From Diphasiastrum complanatum (Eukaryota; Streptophyta; Lycopodiopsida; Lycopodiales; Lycopodiaceae): 64,000 nucleotides of DNA. Location: assembly GCA_029204225.1 (NCBI GenBank), contig CM055112.1, positions 1,187,314 through 1,251,313 of the forward strand, read 5' to 3'. The translations under genes were made by a program, and so were the position numbers. The notes beneath the pieces were generated by a model that worked only from the letters and a program-made list of their open reading frames with translations, had not been told where the DNA came from and searched no databases. Shown here in pieces: positions 44,389 to 56,606 of this stretch; within the stretch, counting starts at the first letter, position 1, and the number at the start of each line of letters is the position of its first letter.

Positions 44389-44873
44389 TGTTATGGCCAT
44401 GTTCGGTTAAGGACCTGGAATAGTCCTAATATGGTAGATCGGCCCTCCAGTACTCGAGATTATTGGTCACACCATGATTTAATTCCATGTCAAGGCCTGT
44501 TTGTGACTAATCATCCTTGAGCGGACCCAGACACTCTAATTGAGACATTTGGAGCATTGCATATCTTTGTGACAGATATAGGCAGGAGGGTTGCATGAAG
44601 AGGTGTGATCTATTTATAGTTGACCTGCATGGGGATTGCATGGTTACATGCACATGACTCTACTCTCTATATAATGAGGTGGGGATTCTCTCGTCGACAT
44701 ATTGGGTTTAGGTCACCATTTTCTCTCTTCTCCTCTTGCTTCGCATGGAATGGCTTGGGGGCTAGATCCAGTTTTGATCTAGGATTGGTTGGGTGGTTCG
44801 GCTCCATAGTCATAGTCTCTCTTATTGTGTTCTCCTATCCTCATCTTAGAGGCAATCCTTTTGGGTTATTACA
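44389..44873 (+). repeat. 5' LTR of the LARD-like element
   Basis: Starts TGTTATGGCCATGTTCGG and ends GGGTTATTACA. It contains a TATA-like CTCTATATAATGAGG at 44669-44683. It pairs with 49794-50273. Confidence 0.92.
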
Positions 44874-44874
44874 T

Positions 44875-44888
44875 TGGTATCAGAGCCC
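44875..44888 (+). other. Primer binding site, initiator-Met type
   Basis: TGGTATCAGAGCCC starts one base after the LTR end and matches the usual plant initiator-Met PBS. Confidence 0.92.
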
Positions 44889-47800
44889 TACTAAGATGCG
44901 GTCTTGGATAGGGAAGGAGTCAAGCGCTACATCGATTTGGAAGTTTGGAGCACTTGGAATTACATCCCAGTTGGAGTGCTATTTTCCTCGTGGAAATCAA
45001 GGAGTTGGATTCACAAATTCAGTAGTAAGGCATGCTTGTCCAATATGATGGTAGAGTGCTCTTCTACATGATCGATTTTGGTAAAGATGCTATGAATTGT
45101 GTGAATTCATTCTAATTTCTCTGTTTTTTGAGAAAACTTTCAATGATGGTATATTAGATTGCTTGTTTTGTTCAGATAAAGGTTAGATTGTTTACACCAA
45201 TCCGTAATGTCCTGAAGCATGTAATTTTTTTTAAGTTCATAGATAAATTGACAATAAATCAATTTATCCGGCTGTATGGATTGTTTAAAACATAAATACA
45301 TGATTCAGCTGATTGCATTGATGAAGATGGGAATTTCCTTTCCGTTATGTGAACCCTCCAGAGAATTTGCATGATGGAACATTGATTGGGAGAGCAATAG
45401 TCTAATTCTTTAAATTTAGAATAGCATATTTGGTTAGTAAAACAATCATTACCCTGTTAAAACTAATATTTACTTTGAGAGCATGCATTTGGAACTATGA
45501 GGCTTTGGTATTTTGGATTTTGTATTTCCTTTCTCTAGGGACAATATGCTAAGCCAGTTTATCTTGGAAACTTTTGTACAGTTTGATCTTTGGTCAAGCT
45601 GTATAGTCGGTTTTGGAAATGAAGTTTTTTAGGCCGATCTTGACATAAATGAATGAATAGTATAGTTCTCAGGCATATACCCAGTATAGGAATTTGATTC
45701 TTTGGTACGATGCTATTTAAACCATTTAACTCTCAGAGTATTGGTATACCCTGTAAATGGAGTTAAATTGTATTTTTTTTCAATTTTTTCTCCTTTTCCA
45801 ATTGGTGGAACACCGATGAGTGGGTTATTGTGGTTTTGATTATTTAGGTCATTAAATTTGAACAAACCAAAAGCTTTTGGAATAATTGTTAAATAATTAA
45901 TGGTGGAACTATTATAGTATTTGGAGGTAATTCTTTATTCAACAATATTATTTTGGGGTGAATACAATGTATGAAGAAGTACCCGAATCCAAATCTTATT
46001 TCCCATTCATTACATATAATTTTAACGAAGTAATTCTTAAGCCAGTAAGTGAAAAGGGCGAACAGTCGAATTTTATTGAAAAAATCATAACAATAGGAAC
46101 TGATCGAAAGTAGAACTGATTTTATTTCTAGTTAAAATCCTATGGTGGTTTGTATATCGATAATGCTACCCAGGTATAGGATAGAGATGAAACTGTTTTA
46201 AACTTTTTTCCTACAGTAATTCGCTTTTTTTACATTTACTAATGTCATTACATCTTCTTGATACCTTAGTTGAAAGATTTTCAGAGAACTGAAAATTCTA
46301 AGAGGGGAAGAAGAGTGGACATCATGGGTAGTAAGTGTGATCGGGAAATGTATTTCACAATCGGGATTTTAGCAATCCCAGTAAATAATTGCTCAATACC
46401 GGATATTAATTTCCTGGGTAGGATTCATTTAGTTGAATTCATAAATAATATCTTTGTAATTATTGAGTTATCCGCAGTTTTGGATGTCAATTGTGATGTT
46501 AGAAGAAGAATCTGATAAATGGATTACATTGGATCTATTAATTGATATAACCTTGTCTCTAGAGTTAATGCTCTTGGATCCAGTGGGATTCGAAGCTTAT
46601 CATTAACCATAAAAGATCATAATGTAATGAGGAACCATGTTAATTCTTCTGATTGGATCACAAGATCAGGTGTGGATGTGGATATCCATCTGATGGGACA
46701 TGCCAGTCATCCAAATAAAATGGATTCTCCAGTATTTGGGAACAAGAGATAATATCCTATAGTGATTATAGGATAGCTAGAAGATCAATGGATCTCTAGA
46801 ATATCATATAAGGCGGTTAAGGATTTTCTGGAAGGAAAAGCTGATGGTATGGGAGGGACATCAGTAATTTTGAAAAGGAAATTCTAGGACTATAAAGATC
46901 TGATGGTCAATGGTTGTTTAGTACCTAGTCGCAGTATGGGAAAAAAAGAAACCATTCAATCAAATGTGGGATATTTTGGGGAATTTTGAGGTTTAATCTA
47001 GATCCCAATGTGGTATCTCATTATTTACAAAATCAGAGGCCCTCAAATCTATTTCTCGCTTTCTTAATTAATCCTTTACTTCTTAGTAATTTCTTGAATA
47101 TAGGATATTAGACTGATTTACATGATTCTTTCCAACTGTTATGTCATAAATTCAGATAAATTTCAAGGTTAAAATGTTTCCATTTCTTAAACCATAGAAT
47201 TTCTTTGTTGCATAAATGGATTTCAATATAATGGTAGTTTCTATCATTTGGGTTGAAAATATTTGAAGGAAAGTCCTGTTTGTAATAGAGTGAATCTTTT
47301 AGTGGATGCACTTATTATTGACTTTTTCATGTGTTTATATATTTTCATATATCATCTTTCCAGTTAACTTTTATTGAAATTCATAATTTCATTAAAAGGA
47401 GGGGTGAAGTAGTGGGATAAAATTCTATTTGGGAATTTGTAGGTTGCATAGTTTTTGGAAGAGATCCAAATGTGGGATAGAAATGAGATTTGGTCTAAAA
47501 GTAATTTCGGATAGATTCAGAGTAAGATACCTAGTTGGAACTTTTCGAATAAGAGGAAATCTCTAGGGATTGGTGTGGACAATCTGGAACTAGAACAGGT
47601 TTGGAATTTGAATCATTATCTATTAGTAGTACAATAAAAGGTCAAAAGTTACTAATTTCATTTTGATTAAAATAGAAGTAAGTTTAATCATAATTTAAGC
47701 CTGAGAGTTTTGTATTGGATCAACTTAATCTTACTTTAGTACTAGGATCAGAGAGGGGTTGATTGAGTGAAGAAATTGTGTAATTAGAGGTAAGTGGGAT

Positions 47801-49779
47801 TGGAAAACTGTTGAGAGTGAATGTTATTCGTCTCAAGATTTTTTAGATATGTTAATTACTCATGAGAAATAGAAAATATTTTGTAGCTGAGTTACAAGAT
47901 CTCAGTGAGATATGTGAGTAGCATATCTGGGTTCTGGAGGAATCTGCCAGTTAAGAATGTGTTTATGTACTGGCTCATAGTGAGATTATTCACATATGTG
48001 CACAATTAATCTTGTATGAATCTACTGTGTATTCCTGGTTACTAGGGTTATTTGGTGCACTTAACCTAGTCGGTGAACATAAACATATGATCAAGTATCG
48101 TTTTGACAGATACTTGTAGAGCTAACAAATCTTTGGATTCGAGATTTATGGATTAACTTATAAATGGTTTGGATGAGGATAAATGTGGTATTATACTAGT
48201 ATAATTGAGATCTGCACCTACACATTTGAGATTTCTAAATCATTGGCAATTAACTTGAGTAGTTGATTACTCCAGAATGAAGTTCATTGGTAAAACGATC
48301 AGTGTGATGTGGATTCACCGGGAACTGATGGTTTTGAATTATATTGCTTGTAAGATGCATGATTAGTGAATCATTTCGGATCATCAGTTAAAATTGTGTG
48401 CATTTGAAATACAGTATTCTTGGGATAGAGTATTCCTTAGTTAAGGGATTCGGCTTATTAGTGATTGTATCCCAAAGAGCTCAATTGGATACCAAATCAT
48501 AATGGATCCAAGAATAATAACTGAATCGATATTCAATAGGACTTTGGGTATCTAGATTTGATTCTAGATTGTAATCTAAAGTTTTTGTAGTTGAAGAAGA
48601 TTGTAATTTTGGTATGTGTTCAGTCTTTAATTCCCAGTGGTTTATAGAACTTGAATCTTGCACTTCAGTTAAAAAATCTTGTTTGAAGAATATTCCTAAA
48701 TCCAATATTATCTTAGTAGAAAGATTTTGGAATGATTCTTACTTTTCCTGAGTTATGTTGAACATATACTCCAGTATCTTGTAAATGATTGAGTATAATT
48801 TTGGATTCCAGGAAATTATGATTGACGAATCATATGAATCTAAATATTTATGGTTGATGAATCATAGATAGATACTTAATTTTTGTCAGAGGATTATAAG
48901 GAATTGTAACGATTCTTAAGTGTGATGATTAAGTCTTGATCTATTAATCGAGTAAGAATTTAGATCAGTGTTTTGAATCTCTTTACTTTAGTATTATTGA
49001 GAACCTATGGATCTCACAGACATTCTCACAAGATAAGTATTTTATTTGTGGAGAATTCAACTATTTTAGTGGATGTTATTCTACTACAGTATATGGTCTA
49101 CAGATGCTTGAGTACAGTTCTTCATTTCATTGGATCTCGAGTTATCATAGGAGACAAACAAGTCTATTAAGATGAATGAATGTTGTTTTCTGGCATTTGG
49201 TGTTAGAAATAAAAGCATTTAACTCAAAAGAGTATCTGGGGTACTCATAGTTGAGTTTTAATCATTCTATATCTTAATGATTCTCCTAGCGATTCTAATT
49301 GAATGAATTATCATATCTTAGAATTAGATCTAAGGATATTTGTACTTGAAAGCCTATGAATTATCTGTCAGAGTTTGTGGATAATTTCAGACTGTAATTA
49401 TTATTTCTTTAACTTTAATATCTTAAGTTAGATTATTTCACCCAATGTTTCATGTAAATGTTTTACATGAAGGTGATGTTACTAACTTGTGTTGATTAGA
49501 TTATTTCACCCAGTGTTTAATGTAAGTGTTTTACATGAAGGTGATGTTACTAACTTGTGTTGAGTGTAACCGTGTGGAGGAAATATATCTCTTAATGTAC
49601 TTTTCCAAACCAGAATTTGTACTCCAGAGCAGAGATTAACGGTTGAAAACAGTTTTTCTCTAAGTACTTGTTTGATATGAAAGTCGGATCAAGGATAATA
49701 ATTTTTTCGGCTAATATTGAAAGTTAAAGGAACTGTAATTTTTTCCTGTTCTTTGGAGCTTCTAAGGATAGAAGCAGTT
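44889..49779 (+). other. Interior of the LARD-like element, non-coding
   Basis: AT-rich DNA full of GATTC, GGATC and TGAATC words and without long frames; the best open stretch is 81 codons (46270-46515) with no retroelement motif. Similar-looking short sequences recur, but only the 68-base tandem duplication near 49431 is clear. Confidence 0.7.
49431..49567 (+). repeat. 68-base tandem duplication
   Basis: GATTATTTCACCCAATGTTT begins at 49431 and again at 49499 with few changes. The copies cover the words TTTTACATGAAGGTGATG and CTAACTTGTGTTGA. Confidence 0.9.
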
Positions 49780-49793
49780 TAAGGAGGGCTGAA
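49780..49793 (+). other. Polypurine tract of the LARD-like element
   Basis: TAAGGAGGGCTGAA immediately precedes the 3' LTR. It is purine-rich with two interruptions. Confidence 0.75.
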
Positions 49794-50273
49794 TGTTATG
49801 GCCATATTCGGTTAAGGACCTGGAATAGTCCTAATATGGTAGATCGGCCCTCCAGTACTCGAGATTATTGGTCACGCCGTGATTTAATTCCATGTCAAGG
49901 CCTATTTGTGACTAATTACCTTGAGAGCACCAGACACTCTAATTGAGACATTTGGAGCATTGCATGTCTGTGTGACGGATATAGGCAAGAGGACTGCATG
50001 AAGAGGTGTGATCTATTTATAGTTGACCTGCATAGGGATTTCATGGTTATATGCACAGGACTTTACTCTCTATATAATGAGGTGAGGATTCTCCCGTCGA
50101 CATATTGGTGGGTTTAGGTCACCAATTTCTCTCTTCTCCTCTTGCTTCACATGGGATGGCTTGGGGGCTAGATCTAGTTTTGATCTAGGATTGGTTGGGT
50201 GGTTTGGCTCCATAGTCTCTCTTATTGTGTTCTCCTATCCTCATCTTAGAGGCAATCCTTTTGGATTATTACA
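49794..50273 (+). repeat. 3' LTR of the LARD-like element
   Basis: TGTTATGGCCATATTCGG to GGATTATTACA, aligned end to end with the 5' LTR. The TATA-like box is conserved near 50071. Confidence 0.92.
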
Positions 50274-51547
50274 TCTTCTTTCTCTATGTTGGGCTGTTGA
50301 CGATGTTCTTTCTTATTGAAAATTTGAAGATTGTCAATGAAGGGTGCCATCCTATTGAGAATCGAAATTTTCGAATGTTGCAACGTTGAAATGCATATTC
50401 AAAACAATCTTTCGAAGGCTAGGCAACATGCTTGATTGTTTTTGTGTCTCTCATCTAATGCTTGATCTTCAAATCAGATTGCTCTACAAGGTAGCTTCCT
50501 TCACAGGTTGCCGTACTATTTCATTCACGTATCTCCAATCAATCTGAAGCAGGGTTTCAATGCAATTTCACAGTTCTTATTGAATCATCATCGCGATCTA
50601 TCGGACTTATATTTTGCTATTGTTTGGAGGATAGGGATACTCTACTATTCAAGGTTATTTCAAATTTTGAATGGATTTTTGTAGCTGGATTTTTCTCATC
50701 CATTTGAAGGTGTAAACTCCATTATTCATCCTTGATGAATTGTGCAACTGCATTTTCGAAGAATTGATTAATGCACAACCTTGCTACATGTTGTTGAATG
50801 GAATTATTTAATTCATGGAAGGACACGATTATGTTTATGATGTGCACTAATTACGAGGATGATGTAGCCATTCTTTCTTCTAGCATGTATTTGAAGCAAA
50901 GCGCAGATCAATCGAATGATGCAATATTTAAAGTCTCCTGTCATGCGTAATTATCTGTCTTAAAGATAGAACGAATATGATGGTATGTTCAGTCATCTCT
51001 TCGAAGATCCCAAGTCTCGAACTATCAAAAGCTGCAGGCTTATCTCTGGAACAGAACTATCAAGCAAGGGACTATGAAACATATCTGATTGGTCAACATT
51101 TATAAAAATTATGTGGCATGAGACTGATCACGTGTAACTTTTTTAAAGTATACAGTGTACACAAGGCTGTACAAGTCATAACGTACTTAATACTCCTTTT
51201 ATTGAAGGTTGAAGCGTGCTCTTAAAGGGCAAGCTTTTTAAGAACTACTGACGTGAAGTCCCCACGACCACTCTCCAAAACTCTTTCTAAACTCCATTTA
51301 CCCCTTGTCGGATATGATATGTTGATCTTTCTACTGTTTGGAAGCCTCTCTCTGTCAAATCATGTGCAAAGTCTCTGAAGATGCTTCTATTCCTAGTAAT
51401 GCAATCCAATATAGGAGATGTAGTACTATTAGGGAGAGATACTTTGATGAGGACGACACTGCTTACATCCCTACTACTTTTCATGAGACTAAGGAGATAG
51501 TTATTTGTTGAGGACCAATAGTCTTTGGTTGGGTTCTTTAGGTGACT
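50274..51547. other. No gene recognised
   Basis: Host side of the LARD-like insertion. A word of the type GTATACAGTGTACAC with GCTGTACAAG lies at 51155-51185. Small frames only. Confidence 0.35.
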
Positions 51548-51800
51548 AAAACTTGATGAGAAACAACTCTACTGTGATAGTAAAGAATGAGGTCTCATTG
51601 GTTCTTCTAGTCTCTTTGAAGTAGTTGTAGTAACTGAAACAGTTGTTGCGCCTTGATGTACACAGATGATTCCAAATTCTCAAAGGAATCGTGTCATATT
51701 ATTATTTCCCTGGTGTTGTCTTTGTTTTCTCCTATAACACTGGCGGTATTGGCTACCATTTTCAACATTCAATGATGACCAATTATCTTTAACAATTGAC
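51548..51800 (+). repeat. Dispersed repeat, copy 2
   Basis: Same-orientation match to 43470-43700, sharing CTTGATGTACACAGATGATT and TTTCCCTGGTGTTGT. Confidence 0.8.
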
Positions 51801-51880
51801 TCACACGAAATAGAGAATTATGCAAGCGACACAACACAATAGTGCACAATGTGTATTGGAATGAATTCAACGATAAGTAT

Positions 51881-52080
51881 TCATGATCAATATTCACAAT
51901 AATCACAATCAATGCTCACAATAATCATGATCAATGTTCACAATGATCATGAGTACTCACAATAATCATGATCAATATTCACAATAATCATAATCAATAT
52001 TTATAGAAATCATGATCAATATTCATGAGTATTCACAATAGTTATGATCAATATGCACAATAATCATGATCAATATTCAA
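51881..52080. repeat. 22-bp minisatellite built on ATCATGATCAAT
   Basis: Units such as AATCATGATCAATATTCACA follow each other at 22-base steps (51883, 51905, 51927 and on), about nine copies with changes. Each good unit holds the palindrome TGATCATGATCA or part of it. Confidence 0.88.
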
Positions 52081-52254
52081 CATATTTACTTTTTAGTATT
52101 CACCATTTTAGATAATAATCGCCAACCATCAATCACATAGTCTTTAGGACACATCTCTGAAAACTCAAGGAATTCTTCATTTGATATATGGAAGACATTA
52201 CATTTTGTATACATCCTACAAAAGAAAATATTTGTCATGGCATACTTAATATTG

Positions 52255-52575
52255 ATTACCATAATCAATGCAGTGTAAGAGATATCATTCCCCAAACAGA
52301 GCATACCAGAGAAGAAATTTGTCATTATGATGGAAATAAGGATATATCAGTAAAATACAACAAAATGGTGGAATGAAAATGGACAGACTAGTTGTCAATG
52401 GACATTTAGATGAGGCAGCCAATACCACCAAAGACAAGGACAAGTAATTAGTCAAATTTAGCATAATTCCAATTATGGTTCCAATACATTTGTTGTTCAC
52501 CTACAATCTAACTATGTATGATGATTGCTGGCCTGATTTTATTTGACAATCAACTGCACAAACATTTTGATCTAT
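52255..52575 (+). repeat. Dispersed repeat matching 20138-20430
   Basis: Shared words include GTAAGAGATATCATTCCCC versus GTAAGAGATGTTGTTTTCC, GTCATTATGATGGAAATAAG, TTGTCAATGGACATTTAGAT and TCAACTGCACAAACATT. It is non-coding and its borders are not defined. Confidence 0.7.
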
Positions 52576-53379
52576 CAAGGAGAGTGTGAGCTACCATCTT
52601 GATATGCTACTGTAGAGAGATTTCAACCACACTGTCATGTTGTTGTTCATAAGCTTTTCTAATAGAAAGATTGGAGAGGTGATTGTGAGACTACTATGAA
52701 AGAGAAGTGTAGAATGATGGAGAGTGTGTATACTAAGTTTTGCTGAAATGCTGTTATTTGTTGTTGGATCTTTTCTTGAGAATGGGTATGGATTGGTTGC
52801 CATAGTGTGAGTGATAGTATAATGCTAAGAATTTTGTTAAAGAGTCCGAATACTGTGCGGGAGGGATTGACCCATGCTATGATGATTGATTTAGTTCTAG
52901 AGTCTTCAAAGAGGGAGGTGTTTATAGAGAATGTTATGTAGAGATACAGATGCTATAAATCTGGTTGAGGGAGAGGTGTGAGCCGGTTGATATGGATATG
53001 TCCTGAGTCTTATACTTCTTGTGAAAATGCATGAAGCTAGAAGCATGTGTGATATGTCTAGTGTCTGAATGCATCATAGTGTGAGTAGTTTACATGGCAT
53101 ACAAGAAGATAGCTAGCTAATAACAGCTATGAGAGCCAGTATGTGGCCGGTATGTAGTTGCCCATCAATGAAGGGTTGAACCATACATAGCCATGACAGA
53201 AGTATTCCATTGTAGTAGCCACTAGTTGAAGAGTTACTGAGTCAGATCCAAGCATGAACTATTGTCTACTATCTATCTATCATGAAATAAATGAGCTCCT
53301 AAATGAGCAAGAGTATGAGAGCTACTTTTGGGTGTTGTTTTGTGCATGTAAAATGAAGTGTTAATCACCCCTCCTGACC
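52576..53379. other. No gene recognised
   Basis: No convincing frame. Probably decayed transposon DNA before the copia fragment. Confidence 0.35.
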
Positions 53380-54174
53380 TAGAAAACCTAGATTTCAAAC
53401 TTGATATTCTAGAAAGATTTCATATGGTAGATGTAAAAGCTAATGATACACCTATGGAGTCTCATGTATAGCTAATTATAAGAGGTGGTGAAAGATCATC
53501 CAAGGTCATTACTCTCTATAGGAAGCTAGTTGGTTCACTCATCTATTTAGCCATTACTAGACCAGATCTAAGCTATTGTGTTGGAAGAGTTGAGTCCATT
53601 CATTGAAGATCCCATTAGCATTGGAAACTATGAAAACGAGTTTCGAGGTACATCACTGGAACTCGAGATTTTGGCATATTGTATGAGGGATCATCACCTA
53701 ACCTTTTAGATTTTCAAATTTGGACTATGCTGGAGATATAATGGATAGGAAATACATTACTGATTATGTATTTCCATAGGTGATGGAGCTATATCATGGA
53801 TGTCAAAGAAACAAGCCACTATCTCATTGTCATCTAGTGAGGCCGAGTACAAAGCTCTTACACATTGCACAAAGGAGATGGTATGGATCAAGAGGATGAT
53901 CAAGGATCTTCACTTTCTGGATTTTTTAGAGAGCCCAATCATCGTTTGTGACTATCTATCTGCCCAAAGGTTGGCAACCAATCATATCTTTCATGCTAGG
54001 AGTAAGCAGATTGAGGTGGCATATCCTTTTGTGATGGAGCAAGTCATGGCAAAGGAGGTGGAGCTCCAACATGTGTCTTCAAGGGAATGTGTAGCTGATA
54101 TCTTCACGAACGCATTGGGAAAGGACTTTTTTATGAAGCATAGGACATCATTTGGAGTGTTATCAAAATGCTAA
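53380..54174 (+). pseudogene. Ty1/copia RT end and RNase H
   Basis: A broken RT connection (ILERFHMVDVKANDTPMESH, then YRKLVGSLIYLAITRPDLSY) leads through frameshifts to an open RNase H part at 53800-54174: MSKKQATISLSSSEAEYKAL, ESPIIVCDYLSAQRLATNH and ECVADIFTNALGKDF. The usual CDN motif reads CDY. The element is the same general copia type as at 35.3 kb, but its LTR differs in sequence. It breaks off upstream at about 53380. Confidence 0.9.
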
Positions 54175-54192
54175 AACTAGTTGAAGAGAGAG

Positions 54193-54754
54193 TGTGAAAG
54201 ATTCAACTAGTTTAGTCATATTTGCTACATTTGTTTATTTGGCAATTGAGGCCAATTTCATATTAGACTTAGAGTTAACTTTTCAAAGTTATATTAGTTT
54301 TAAATGCATTTGAATAAACACTTTTGAAATGTGTGGGGAATGTAGAAGTCGTGTTTGAGTGGATTCAGATTTGAATGTAGGGTACATTGAATCTAGTCCA
54401 AAAAATAGTAGGATTTACATTTTGGAGGGAAACCACATGGCAATTGAGGTCTAGGACCTGCTATAAAAGGATATAACTAATGGTAAGAGAAATAATTCTC
54501 TCTTTCTTATCTCATTCATGCTTATACGTAGTTCTCTTGGGTTCTACTATCCATTGGTGCACTATATTTGTGATATCTTGCCATTCTATGTGTAAAATGA
54601 TCAATAAGTGTTATTTTTAGATCCACATGTGTGAAATAAAGTAGCTTAATATAATTGTATAGACAAAAATAGTACTTTGTGTTCTGGTTCATGTTTGATC
54701 AAGATCTAGTAGAGTTTGCATCTCATTTTTTGTGTAGATGCTAATTTTTTCACA
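54193..54754 (+). repeat. Copia 3' LTR (562 bp)
   Basis: TGTGAAAGATTCAAC after the purine run GAAGAGAGAG, ending GCTAATTTTTTCACA. The ends form the inverted repeat TGTGAAA/TTTCACA, as in the LTR at 38346-39018. A TATA-like CTATAAAAGG lies at about 54459. Confidence 0.8.
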
Positions 54755-55392
54755 TTGGCAAGATTGGTGGAGTTAATTGTTTTCTAGCCAAATATCAAAG
54801 GGATATTTTTGGATCTTACTATAGGGCTAAGGGTCAATATGACCATTTGTGACATGTACTGGGCCAAGAGACAATGTAATTATTAAATGTTGAAAGTGTA
54901 ATTGTGTTTAGGAGTTGTAGATCGTAAGTTGATTATTACGAAGTGGATAAGCACAATTAGTTAGATGTGTAAGAAGGAAGTGTCGCTGTAAGTAGAATGT
55001 TATGTTAAGTCATACTCAAGGCGAAGTTGAACGATCGGCAATCAATTGTAGGAGTAATGTTTCCTCAATTACAGTGCTGAACGGGAAGATGGAACGACCA
55101 TTTATGGTCATTACAATGAAGGGCGATAGGAAATTGTGGTGTTTTCACAGGAAGATAAATAGGGAATTTGAAGCCAAAAGGGGGGATTTTGAATACTGGA
55201 CTATTCAGGCAGTAGCATATTCAGGAGACGAAGGGTGAGAGCCCACTACTGATTATACTTAGTTCAGTCTTTGTGTGAGTTGCAAGCAGCAAGAGAGTGT
55301 TACCTTGCTTAAGACCTTTTGAGCAACTAGGATGTAAGCATTGTATATTGTGTATCAGCTGTTACTTCTGAAATTGACTATTACACTATTAT
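54755..55392. other. No gene recognised
   Basis: A 78-codon frame at 55002-55238 has no known motif. Confidence 0.3.
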
Positions 55393-55634
55393 ATGTTGGG
55401 TGTTGTGAGGATGGCTATTAGATATTTGCATAGAATCAAATTAATTATCGTATGAACAGTAGTTTGCAATGGTTTACCTTTGTTTAATTGGTATAATGCT
55501 ATTGGATAGATATTGTTGTTGTTATTGTTATTGGATTCTAGTTAACTTTGAGGGTTTCGTTGTCGAAATTAGGAACTGGGAGTTAAGGGATTAAAACACA
55601 CCCCTAACACCTTTTTGGTTCCATTGTCGGGACC
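55393..55634 (+). repeat. Possible gypsy LTR end with PBS
   Basis: CCCCTAACA at 55601-55609 is followed by TTTTTGG and TGGTTCCATTGTCGGGACC (55616-55634), which looks like a changed TGGC-type PBS. The word TGTTGGGTGTTGTGAGG at 55395 could be the LTR start, but an LTR of about 215 bases would be short. No element follows, because LTR copy B begins at 55800. Confidence 0.4.
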
Positions 55635-55799
55635 ATTTCTTTCTAGTAGCATATTCTGGAGTGGGACAGATTTGAATTGTGGGTAGAGTTAGCAGAGGAG
55701 GAAGTGGAGTTGCCTCTAATGTCTACAAGTGCTGGCTGTTCGGATTTGGAAAAATCTATGATTCTATATGGAATGGATGTTTCAATAGGCCACCATACT

Positions 55800-56556
55800 T
55801 GTAGTGGGTTTCTTTCCTTGCCTAACCTGAATCCAAGATCTAGTCAATCTAGCATCAAAGAGACGAAGTTAGTTGTCACGCGTAGGTTCGTTCCCATGAG
55901 AGCGATAGTATAGTTCAGATTTCAACATGAATGGAGGATCTAACACTAACATCCATTAACACTAAGCATTAACACTACATCCATTAACCCTACTTCCATT
56001 AATCCTAAATCCACAACAATGATGGAAACTTATTCTTCTCTCTCTCCCTTTCTCTCTCACAAAAAGCATAAGAAATAGCAATCACAATAATGATCAGATC
56101 CAACAATTAGCAAAATCCAAAGAAAGCATAGAAATGGAGGAGAAGAGAGGAAGAGCAAGGACATTCATCAATCCATTTCTAGAGAGAACCAATCTGCTTT
56201 ATTGAAATGAGGAAATGAACATGAGGAGCAACTTGAGTTGGTCCCTTTTTATAGTAGAGAGGAGGACCCTGGCCTCTGAATCCTATTGGTCCAGTCTTGC
56301 CTCTCTTTTTATTCAAATTTAAAAAAGTGCGGAAACCATTAAAATTGGAGGGATACCCAACTTTATTTACTAACTTGACATTTAGGCCCTGTGACATTAA
56401 AAGTCCTGCAAAAAGGCCTAAAGTCCATTTATTAACCTTCTAATTAATCAAATAACTATGTGATCATTGGGTTGGACTTACACACACAGGGTGCCAAATC
56501 CCTCTCACTTATTAACTAGGGTTAGGGTTGCCTTGGGATCCGCAAACCCTCCAACA
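55800..56556 (-). repeat. Gypsy 3' LTR, family copy B, reversed (757 bp)
   Basis: Plus strand runs TGTAGTGGGTTTC at 55800 to CCTCCAACA at 56556, the full reverse of copy A at 5293-6012. The TATA region is near 56250. The reversed PPT and extra frame follow it. Confidence 0.88.
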
Positions 56557-56570
56557 ATATCCCCCGCCAA
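56557..56570 (-). other. Polypurine tract, reversed
   Basis: ATATCCCCCGCCAA on the plus strand is a purine tract with a G-run on the minus strand, next to the LTR start, equivalent to 5279-5292. Confidence 0.75.
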
Positions 56571-56606
56571 AACTAGTGACGGTCCCATGACACCTGCAAT
56601 ATGCAG

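Larger units (their letters stand above)
44389..50273 (+). mobile_element. Complete non-coding LTR retrotransposon (LARD-like), 5.9 kb
   Basis: Two LTRs of 485 and 480 bases bracket 4.9 kb. An initiator-Met PBS follows the first and a PPT precedes the second. The flanks are ACTTC before and TCTTC after, consistent with a 5-bp target duplication with one change. The interior has no frame with gag, protease, integrase or RT motifs on either strand. It therefore fits a large retrotransposon derivative mobilised in trans, unless all coding signal has decayed. LTRs look about 94% identical by eye, suggesting moderate age. Confidence 0.88.

Noticed and set aside
44620-45048. A 142-codon open frame overlapping the 5' LTR and PBS of the LARD-like element
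   Set aside because: It spans the LTR promoter, R/U5 and the PBS, which cannot all be coding; no gag motif.
54750-54775. Possible PBS after the copia LTR at 54193-54754 (TTGGCAAGATTGGTGG)
   Set aside because: This LTR follows RNase H and so is a 3' LTR; no plant tRNA end was recognised with confidence.
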